Source: Flavobacterium phycosphaerae (GTDB taxonomy: Bacteria > Bacteroidota > Bacteroidia > Flavobacteriales > Flavobacteriaceae). Taken from it: a DNA stretch of 64,000 nucleotides. Location of the stretch: the NCBI RefSeq assembly GCF_010119235.1, contig NZ_JAAATZ010000001.1, forward strand, positions 1,270,501 to 1,334,500, written 5' to 3'. Below are positions 34,149-40,935 of the stretch, in pieces. The notes under the pieces were generated by a model, which was not told the origin of the DNA, searched no databases, and saw only the letters and a list, made by a program, of their open reading frames with translations. Position numbers and translations under genes: made by a program. Within the stretch, counting starts at the first letter, position 1; each line of letters starts with the position of its first letter.

Positions 34149-34549
34149 TGGAAACGGATAAAATCATTTCGGAACTGAGTTTTAAAGCCGTCAGGAGTTC
34201 CGGCGCGGGCGGTCAAAACGTCAACAAAGTTTCTTCTAAAGTGGTGCTGACTTTTAATTTAACCGCTTCAAAAGCATTGACCGAAGAAGAAAAAGCGTTG
34301 CTGATGCATAAATTAGCTACCAAATTATCTTCTGAAAACTTGTTGATTTTAAACTGTGACGAAGACCGAAGCCAACTCAAAAACAAAGAAATCGTTATCA
34401 AACGCTTTTTAGCATTGATTAAAACGGCTCTGATTATTCAGAAGAAAAGAAAAGCAACCCGTATTCCGCGGTCGGTGATTGAAAAACGAATTAAAGCCAA
34501 GCGCAATCTCTCGGAAATCAAACAGAACAGGCGAAAACCTCAAATTTAA
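34148..34549 (+). CDS. arfB: Alternative ribosome-rescue peptidyl-tRNA hydrolase ArfB
   Basis: 133 residues from the ATG at 34148, coupled in TAATG to the DUF4301 stop. The GGQ motif that releases the nascent chain is present in SSGAGGQNVNKVSSKV (about residues 20-35). The C-terminal lysine- and arginine-rich tail (KKRKATRIPRSVIEKRIKAKRN) is the segment that reads the empty mRNA channel of stalled ribosomes. Length is normal for ArfB (YaeJ). A longer frame starting at 34034 lies inside DUF4301 and is rejected. Confidence 0.92.
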   Translation: METDKIISELSFKAVRSSGAGGQNVNKVSSKVVLTFNLTASKALTEEEKALLMHKLATKLSSENLLILNCDEDRSQLKNKEIVIKRFLALIKTALIIQKKRKATRIPRSVIEKRIKAKRNLSEIKQNRRKPQI

Positions 34550-34581
34550 AATTTAACTAGGAACTTTGAACTAAAGAGTTA

Positions 34582-34589
34582 TATCTTTG
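34582..34589 (+). promoter_or_regulatory. Promoter box upstream of the TPP riboswitch
   Basis: TATCTTTG, an exact -7 match, about 10 bases before the riboswitch begins. TTTG at 34565 is too close to be a standard -33 box. Confidence 0.5.
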
Positions 34590-34597
34590 CACCGTCT

Positions 34598-34669
34598 CAA
34601 AGGGGTGCTCAAATCACGAGCTGAGATTATACCCAATGAACCTGGGCGGGTAATGCTGCCAAGGGAAAA
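34598..34669 (+). promoter_or_regulatory. TPP riboswitch (THI element)
   Basis: All core words of the thi-box are present in order: AGGGGTGCT (34601-34609), GCTGAGATTATACCC (34619-34633; pyrimidine sensor CTGAGA at 34621-34626), TGAACCTG, GGGTAATGCTGCCAAGGG. It should bind thiamine pyrophosphate in the leader of the TonB receptor gene. Ligand-bound RNA should switch the gene off. Confidence 0.95.
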
Positions 34670-34670
34670 A

Positions 34671-34704
34671 TGACAAAAACGAAGTGCACGTCGTTGTGTT
34701 GTCA
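34671..34704 (+). promoter_or_regulatory. Second hairpin after the TPP riboswitch
   Basis: TGACAA (34671-34676) pairs with TTGTCA (34699-34704), with a further ACGA/TCGT stem inside. It begins where the riboswitch ends and may be part of the expression platform. There is no T run after it, so it is not an intrinsic terminator. Confidence 0.45.
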
Positions 34705-34749
34705 TAGGAACATCAATTTTAATTTTAACAAAGAGTAATTGCCCCTTTT

Positions 34750-34771
34750 ATTCGTAACCTTATTTACGAAT
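34750..34771 (+). promoter_or_regulatory. Start-codon-sequestering hairpin of the TonB gene
   Basis: ATTCGTAA (34750-34757) pairs perfectly with TTACGAAT (34764-34771) around six bases. The last two bases of the stem are the A and T of the ATG (34770-34772), so folding would mask the start codon. Confidence 0.6.
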
Positions 34772-36890
34772 GAAAACTTTATTCCATTTACCAAGCACGA
34801 AGACAGCACTGTTTGCTTTATGCTTTTTGCCTGCACTTCTCTTTTCACAAGAAAAAGTACAGGACACCACCAAAGTCAATCAACTAGATGAAGTTTTGGT
34901 TTCGGCGGTTCGAGTGACCACTAAAACGCCGGTTTCGTTCAGCAATTTGAACAAAGAAGAAATCAAATCGAGAAACCTTGGACAGGACATTCCTATTTTA
35001 ATGAACTTTATGCCGTCGGTCGTGACTACTTCTGATGCCGGAAACGGTGTGGGCTATACCGGGATTCGTGTTCGTGGCAGCGACGCGACGCGTGTTAACA
35101 TCACCATCAATGGCATTCCGTATAATGATGCGGAAAGCAGTGGGACCTATTGGGTAAATATGCCCGATTTTGCTTCTTCAGTCGAAAGTTTACAATTGCA
35201 GCGTGGCGTAGGAACTTCTACTAATGGTGCCGGTGCTTTTGGAGCGAGTTTGAATATGCTTACCGATTCTTATTCGAAACAAAGTTCAGGAGAGATTTCA
35301 AATTCGGGAGGGAGTTTTAATACCCGAAAAAGCACCGTTAAATTCAGTACCGGTTTGCTGAATGATCATTTTGAATTGGCCGGAAGATTATCAAATATTA
35401 ATTCACACGGTTATATTGACAGAGCTTCTTCTGATTTGAAATCTTATTTTCTGCAAGGAACGTATGTGGGAAAAACGTCCATAATCAAAGCTTTGGTCTT
35501 TGGCGGAACCGAAAAAACATACCAATCCTGGAATGGTATTGATGGCGAAACTTTACATACGGACAGAACCTTCAACTCGGCCGGGATGTTTACCGATGAA
35601 TTTGGTAATACCCGATTTTACAGCAATGAAACCGATAACTATCAGCAAGACCATTTTCAATTGCATTGGAATGAAAAGCTAACTGCGCATTGGAGTACTA
35701 CTATTGCATTGCATTACACCAAAGGCAAAGGGTATTATGAAAATTATAAAGAAGACGCTGATTTTGCCGACTACGGCTTAACTCCCGTTGCTTCGGAAAC
35801 CACTACGGATTTGATTCGACAAAAATGGTTAGACAATGATTTTTACGGAACTACTTTTTCGGCCAATTACAAAAAAGACAAACTCGATTTAATTGTTGGA
35901 GGCGGTTGGAACAAATATGAAGGCTTGCATTATGGGAAAGTGATTTGGGCAAGGTTTGCTTCAACCGGTGAATTGGGAGATCATTATTATGATGATATTG
36001 GTTTGAAAACCGACGGGAATATATTTGTAAAAGCCAATTATCAATTGACTAAACAATGGAGCCTGTTTGGTGATTTGCAATACCGAAATGTGAGCTATAA
36101 AATAGCCTCAGGAGCAGTTACTTATGTGAATGACCATTTTAAATTCTTGAATCCTAAAGCCGGTTTGAATTATAGTGCCAATGCTGAAAACACTTTCTAT
36201 TTTTCTTATGCCAAAGCCAATCGTGAACCAAACCGAACCGATTATGAAGGGGGTAATGCCCAATCGGAAAAACTGGATGACTTTGAATTGGGTTGGCGGT
36301 ATGATGCAGCGAAGGTCAAAATCAATACCAATATTTATTATATGGCCTATAAAGACCAGTTAATCTTAACCGGAAACTTAGATGATGTCGGGAATCCCAT
36401 TCGCTCAAACAGTGAAAAAAGTTACCGTTTAGGATTGGAGGTTGATGCTACTTTTGCCCTTTCTGCTAAGTTTATCATTCGTCCAAATTTCACCATTAGC
36501 CAAAATAAAAATTTGGATTTAAATGTTTCGGGAGAAAATGTAGGAACTAAAGCGATAGCTTATTCACCGGGGTTAATTGCCGGAAATGTTTTGGTATACA
36601 AGCCAATGGCCGGAATGCAAATTTCGTGGTTTTCTAAATTTGTCGGGGAGCAATATATGAACAACATTGAATTGTCTTCGGCTAAACTGCCCGATTATTT
36701 TGTAAATGATTTGAATGTGACTTATGAAATTAAACCCAAATCGATTTTTAAATCGGTAGTTTTAACCGGTTTGGTGAATAATATTTTAGACAAACAGTAT
36801 GTTTCCAATGGGTATATGTGGGATGTTTATCCTTACTACTATCCGCAGGCCGGTATCAACTTCTTGGCCGGATTGACCCTGAAGTTTTAA
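34770..36890 (+). CDS. TonB-dependent outer-membrane receptor, TPP-regulated
   Basis: 706 residues. Signal peptide (MKTLFHLPSTKTALFALCFLPALLFSQ), then a TonB-box-like TKVNQLDEVLVSAVRV segment, an N-terminal plug (RSRNLGQDIPILMNFMPSVVTTSDAGNGVGYTGIRVRGSDATRVNITINGIPYND, about residues 65-130) and a large beta barrel ending in a typical final strand (FLAGLTLKF). A TPP riboswitch directly upstream makes thiamine or a thiamine precursor the likely substrate, imported across the outer membrane with TonB energy. It is separated from the pnuC-arfB operon by its own promoter. Terminator follows. Confidence 0.92.
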   Translation: MKTLFHLPSTKTALFALCFLPALLFSQEKVQDTTKVNQLDEVLVSAVRVTTKTPVSFSNLNKEEIKSRNLGQDIPILMNFMPSVVTTSDAGNGVGYTGIRVRGSDATRVNITINGIPYNDAESSGTYWVNMPDFASSVESLQLQRGVGTSTNGAGAFGASLNMLTDSYSKQSSGEISNSGGSFNTRKSTVKFSTGLLNDHFELAGRLSNINSHGYIDRASSDLKSYFLQGTYVGKTSIIKALVFGGTEKTYQSWNGIDGETLHTDRTFNSAGMFTDEFGNTRFYSNETDNYQQDHFQLHWNEKLTAHWSTTIALHYTKGKGYYENYKEDADFADYGLTPVASETTTDLIRQKWLDNDFYGTTFSANYKKDKLDLIVGGGWNKYEGLHYGKVIWARFASTGELGDHYYDDIGLKTDGNIFVKANYQLTKQWSLFGDLQYRNVSYKIASGAVTYVNDHFKFLNPKAGLNYSANAENTFYFSYAKANREPNRTDYEGGNAQSEKLDDFELGWRYDAAKVKINTNIYYMAYKDQLILTGNLDDVGNPIRSNSEKSYRLGLEVDATFALSAKFIIRPNFTISQNKNLDLNVSGENVGTKAIAYSPGLIAGNVLVYKPMAGMQISWFSKFVGEQYMNNIELSSAKLPDYFVNDLNVTYEIKPKSIFKSVVLTGLVNNILDKQYVSNGYMWDVYPYYYPQAGINFLAGLTLKF

Positions 36891-36898
36891 TAAAATCA

Positions 36899-36927
36899 AA
36901 AGCCAGTCGATTATGACTGGCTTTTTT
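36899..36927. terminator. Bidirectional terminator
   Basis: AAAGCCAGTC and GACTGGCTTT pair around GATTAT, followed by a T run; shared by the TonB receptor gene and the convergent lipoprotein gene. Confidence 0.9.
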
Positions 36928-37346
36928 TAATTGTATACTACTAGTGAATTTCCTGAAACCTGTACATTGTATTGTTTCATCGGATATTGCTGTCCGGCAC
37001 TTTGCCCGGTAAACAATAGGTAGGCTTTATCATCACACACACACTTTGCTTCAACGCCGGTTACTTGCATGGGACTCGAGCAAGAATCGAATGTCTGATT
37101 AGGGCAGGCCAAATCAAATGCTACAAAGCCACTCCCGGTATTAAAAATCACAATCCCTCGAGCACCATAAAAAGGAGATACATAGTGACCACTGGCAAAA
37201 GTCAATGAACTATATTCAGGCAAACTCAGATTTATTTGCAAATTAATCGGGTAATTCGGGATATTGGGATTGTTGTTGTTGATACTACCGCTTTCACAAC
37301 CAAAGGCAAAAAGGGTTAAAAACAACAAAGCTAAAATCTTTTTCAT
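36927..37346 (-). CDS. Small lipoprotein, Rieske-like cysteine pattern
   Basis: 139 residues from the ATG at 37346. A lipoprotein signal (MKKILALLFLTLFAFGC) is followed by an N-rich linker (SINNNNPNIPNYP). The globular part contains ACPNQTFDSCSSPM and EAKCVCDDKAYLLFTGQ, a spacing of cysteines that loosely recalls Rieske-type 2Fe-2S domains, but the histidine ligands are absent. I therefore do not claim an iron-sulfur cluster. It is probably an envelope lipoprotein of unknown function. It has its own promoter adjacent to the start codon; the TTG at 37352 is rejected because it lies in that promoter. Confidence 0.75.
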   Translation of the reverse strand: MKKILALLFLTLFAFGCESGSINNNNPNIPNYPINLQINLSLPEYSSLTFASGHYVSPFYGARGIVIFNTGSGFVAFDLACPNQTFDSCSSPMQVTGVEAKCVCDDKAYLLFTGQSAGQQYPMKQYNVQVSGNSLVVYN

Positions 37347-37349
37347 GTT

Positions 37350-37381
37350 CAAATTTATTTGAAATACTATAGGTAAACAAA
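37350..37381 (-). promoter_or_regulatory. Promoter of the small lipoprotein gene, leaderless type
   Basis: On the minus strand TTTG (37381-37378), 20-base spacer, TAAATTTG (37357-37350), then only three bases to the ATG at 37346. Perfect consensus. Confidence 0.8.
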
Positions 37382-37446
37382 TTTAAATTAATTAACTTTG
37401 ACAAACGTTAATATGCGTTAACAAAATTTGAAATAAATTAAAATAG

Positions 37447-37454
37447 TATCTTTG
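37447..37454 (+). promoter_or_regulatory. greA promoter box
   Basis: TATCTTTG, an exact -7 box. The transcript should start near 37458 and immediately enter the hairpin at 37462. TTTG at 37428 is a possible but short-spaced (15 bases) -33 box. Confidence 0.6.
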
Positions 37455-37461
37455 CAAAAAG

Positions 37462-37486
37462 AAATCCCGTTGCGATGGGATTTTTT
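37462..37486 (+). terminator. Terminator-like hairpin in the greA leader
   Basis: AAATCCC (37462-37468) pairs with GGGATTT (37477-37483) around an eight-base loop and is followed by three more T, before C. It lies between the greA promoter and start codon, so it could attenuate greA or release a short RNA of about 30 bases. Confidence 0.6.
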
Positions 37487-37509
37487 CTATTTATATAAAA
37501 CAGGAAAAC

Positions 37510-37986
37510 ATGAGTACAGTATCGTATTATACCGCAGAAGGATTAAAGAAATTGAAAGACGAGTTAGATCAACTTAAAAGTATAGAAAGACCCAAAGCTT
37601 CACAAGCTATTGCCGAAGCCAGAGATAAAGGCGACTTATCTGAAAATGCAGAATATGACGCCGCCAAAGAAGCACAAGGGATGTTGGAGATGAGAATTGC
37701 CAAAATGGAAGAAGTGTATTCAAATGCAAGATTGATTGATGAATCACAGCTTGATTTATCAAAAGCTTTGGTGCTTTCTAATGTAAAAATTAAGAACCAA
37801 GCTAACGGGATGGAAATGAAGTATACTTTGGTAGCCGAAAGCGAAGCAGATTTAAAATCCGGAAAAATATCGGTGAGCTCACCAATCGGAAAAGGATTGT
37901 TGGGTAAAAGAGTGGGTGAAGTTGCTGAAATCAGTGTTCCTAACGGAAAATTAAATTTCGAAATATTAGAAATATCCAGAGACTAA
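37510..37986 (+). CDS. greA: Transcription elongation factor GreA
   Basis: 158 residues. Cleaves backtracked RNA in stalled RNA polymerase. The N-terminal coiled coil holds the acidic tip (ARDKGDLSENAEYDAAKEAQG, about residues 36-56) with the D and E that position the catalytic metal. The C-terminal globular domain ends PIGKGLLGKRVGEVAEISVPNG, the RNAP-binding part. The leader has a terminator-like hairpin. A HIT-family gene starts three bases after its stop. Confidence 0.96.
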   Translation: MSTVSYYTAEGLKKLKDELDQLKSIERPKASQAIAEARDKGDLSENAEYDAAKEAQGMLEMRIAKMEEVYSNARLIDESQLDLSKALVLSNVKIKNQANGMEMKYTLVAESEADLKSGKISVSSPIGKGLLGKRVGEVAEISVPNGKLNFEILEISRD

Positions 37987-37988
37987 TC

Positions 37989-38378
37989 ATGGCTAGTATT
38001 TTCACTAAAATAATCAATGGAGAAATTCCTTGTTACAAAGTAGCGGAAGACGAAAAATACATCGCTTTTTTAGATGTAAATCCCAACGCGAAAGGCCATA
38101 CACTTTGTGTTCCGAAACAGGAAATCGATAAGATTTTTGATATGGACGAAACACTTTATTTGGGCTTGATGCAATTCGCAAGAAAAGTGGCCAAAGCCAT
38201 TGAGAAAACAGTTCCGTGCAAGCGAATAGGAATGGCAGTTATCGGGCTGGAAGTGCCACATACGCATGTACATTTAATTCCGCTTCATGATATGGATGAT
38301 ATGCGTTTTCAGCGCAAAGTTACTTTGACTAAAGAAGATTTTGAAGCTTTAGCCGCTGCTATTGCACAAAATTTATAG
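37989..38378 (+). CDS. HIT family nucleotide hydrolase
   Basis: 129 residues. The histidine triad is visible as HTHVHLIP (about residues 94-101), with the preceding VIGLEVPHTHVH. Upstream SIFTKIINGEIPCYKVAEDEKYIAFLDVNPNAKGHTLCVPKQE is the standard HIT N-terminus. These enzymes hydrolyse nucleoside phosphoramidates or dinucleoside polyphosphates. It is co-transcribed with greA (gap of two bases). Confidence 0.94.
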   Translation: MASIFTKIINGEIPCYKVAEDEKYIAFLDVNPNAKGHTLCVPKQEIDKIFDMDETLYLGLMQFARKVAKAIEKTVPCKRIGMAVIGLEVPHTHVHLIPLHDMDDMRFQRKVTLTKEDFEALAAAIAQNL

Positions 38379-38450
38379 TTTACTACAACCTTAAAATAAG
38401 TTTCGTTAATTTAGTTAATTAAATTAGTGGAACTTTTTTATTTGATGTTT

Positions 38451-39589
38451 ATGAAAAAAACGCTGCAACTTTTTATTTTATTGTTTTCCAATTTTCTTTT
38501 CAGTCAATATGAAATGATTGATAAAAAAATGGATGACATGCCAAAGCAGTATGAAAACAGTATCACAGCCATTGCTGATTACATCAATCAAAATTTCACA
38601 TCGGAGGAGGACAAAATCAGAGCTGCTTTTTATTGGACAACCAGTACTATAAGTTATGACGTGGCTAGCATGTATAAGCCCAAAATTCAAACTACCGAAG
38701 AAAAAATAAACAGCGCTTTAAAAACCAAAAAGGGAGTTTGCATGCACTATGCCGAAGTTTTCAATGCAATAGTCAATCAAATGGGTATGAAATCATATGT
38801 GGTTGACGGCTATACCAAACAGTTCGGCAAAATAGCCCGATTGTCCCATTCGTGGAATGTTTGTACTATAAACGGAAAGTGGTATTTGTTTGATCCCACT
38901 TGGGGCTCCGGCTATGTGAATGAAGAGGTGTTTTATAAAAAACAGAACGATGCTTATTTTAAACCCAGCGCAGCCGACTTTTTAAAAACACACATGCCCT
39001 TTGATTATATGTGGCAGCTCAATGAAAAACCCATTGCCAATGATGATTTTTATAATGATATTACGGAGTCTGTTGACAGCAGCACTTCTTATGATTTTGC
39101 GGCCGCCATCAACGAATTTGAAACTTTGTCTGAACCCGACAAAATGAGTAAGCAACTAGAGCGGATGGAAAAAACCGGATTAAAAAATGATTTCATCAAA
39201 GAGAAATATAATGCCTTGAAAAGAATTTGGAAGGGTATAAAAACAACAGCAGTATTCCAAAATTACAGTTAATCGTCTCCGAATTTAACCTGGCCAATAA
39301 ATTGCTGAATGATTTTATTCTTTACCGAAACAGTAGGTTTACACCCATGCTTTCAGATCAAAAAATTAAAGAAAAAGTACAAACTCCTTATGATAAATGG
39401 TTGTTTTGTCAACAGGAATTGGCTAAAATTGTTGATGTCAGCAAAGAAAATCTGCTAAATTTCAATTCGCTAAAAAAGGCAGTAGCTTTTGCCCAAAAAA
39501 GATTTGATGCCCAATTGAATTTTGTAAACGACTATCTTTCCAAAAGTCCGGCAGAAAGAGCCAAAGCTTTTATGGTAAAACGCAAATAG
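38451..39589 (+). CDS. Secreted transglutaminase-like protein, frameshifted
   Basis: Two adjoining frames make one protein. The first, from the ATG at 38451, has a signal peptide (MKKTLQLFILLFSNFLFSQ) and a transglutaminase-like core: GVCMHYAEVFNAI with the catalytic cysteine, LSHSWNVCTINGKWYLFDPTWG with histidine and aspartate. It ends KRIWKG-stop after a break at TTT (39226-39228), where a fourth T restores the continuous frame KRILEGYKNNS. The second part (to 39589) is a helical tail. The restored protein has 379 residues and is probably periplasmic. Function is unknown; Cys-His-Asp are all present. Confidence 0.82.
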
Positions 39590-40743
39590 TTAGTTAGTTG
39601 CTTTTTTAAACGAAACCTGCATCGTAGTGCCTTTGCCTATTTCGGAATGCAGTACTTTGATTTTGCCTTTATGGTATTCTTCTACTATTCTTTTGGTCAA
39701 TGAAAGGCCTAAGCCCCAACCTCTTCTTTTGGTAGTAAAGCCGGGTTCAAAAACGCGCTTGTACTGATTTTTAGGAATCCCTTTTCCGGTATCAGTCACT
39801 AAAATTTTTACCAAATGATTATCCTCTTCAATAACAACAGATAACTTTCCTCTACCTTTCATAGCGTCGATAGCATTTTTGACTAAATTCTCCACGGTCC
39901 AACTGTGCAAGGCTACATTCAGAGAAACCATAACGGGTTTTTTAGGTGCTTTAAAAGAAAACTCTACTTGTTTTGAAAAGCGCGATCGTAAATAGTCAAA
40001 GGATAGTTCCGTTTCTTCCACAATGTTTTTGACTTCCAGTACAGGCTCTGAACCAATTTTTGAAAAACGATCGGTTATGGTTTGTAAACGAGTAATGTCT
40101 TTTTCAATTTCATGCACGGTGGTGGCATCCACATTATCGGCTTTCATGATTTCCAGCCAACCAATCAAAGACGATAAAGGAGTTCCGATTTGATGCGCCG
40201 TTTCTTTTGCCATTCCGGCCCAAAGCTTATTCTGAGTGGCCATTTTGGTGCTTTTGTAGAAATTATATACTACAGCACCAAACAAGAAGATAATTAATAA
40301 TAGAGCAACAGGATAATACTTTAGTTTGGTTAGTAAGGAGGAATCGCCATAATACAAACTATGCGCTTTGCCCTCAGCTATCTGCATGATAATAGGTTCA
40401 TTCTGGTTTTTTAATTTTTGTAAAAATGCCGTTAGTTTAACCTTGTCTTTTAAAATGTCATTATCAATATTAATCGTGTTGATTATCGAATCCTTTTCGG
40501 TTACTATAATAGGGATAGTGGCTTCTGTGATAATTTGAAACGGAAGCTCTAAATCAACATTAGCTTCAGGATCGGCACTGTTGATTTTTTTTGAGCCAGC
40601 GCCCAATTCTGCATTTTAACGCGTTCCTCATTTTTAAAGATTTGAAAAAAAGAATAAGTATTCCACAATATCAGGCTCACTATGACAAATGAGGCCAAAA
40701 TGATAATCCAACGGGTAATGTTTCTCTTCTCCGAAAACTGCAT
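39590..40743 (-). CDS. Sensor histidine kinase, frameshifted
   Basis: From the ATG at 40743 the frame has one N-terminal membrane helix (WIIILASFVIVSLILW), then a periplasmic region, with a second helix (YPVALLLIIFLFGAVVYNFY) before the catalytic part. The first frame ends QKKSTVP-type because the A run read on the minus strand has eight bases (plus-strand T 40575-40582); nine would continue as QKKINSADPEAN into the long frame, giving 384 residues. H-box AKETAHQIGTPLSSLIGWLE (catalytic His), N-box NLVKNAIDAM, and G-boxes DTGKGIPKNQYK and RRGWGLGLSLTKRI are all present. No response regulator is adjacent. Probably a sequencing error. Confidence 0.9.
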
Positions 40744-40935
40744 GTAGTTTATTTTGGTTTAAAAGTAATGAAAAAATGATAATTGCTAAAGTTCGCTCGG
40801 GAATGATGAAAAAAGAAGAATCATTTTCTTGTTTACTAGAGAAAACTTTTGATTGTCTTGGTTTTATAAAAAATAATATTGCTTCAATAGTAAATTTATT
40901 ATATTTACGAATCAATTCAATTAAAACTATAATTT

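Noticed and set aside
36927..37346. Rieske iron-sulfur protein
   Set aside because: Cysteines are suggestive but the histidine ligands of a Rieske cluster are missing.
37381..37446. GTTAATATGCGTTAAC imperfect palindrome as an operator for greA or the lipoprotein gene
   Set aside because: Only five paired bases per side; too weak to support a call.
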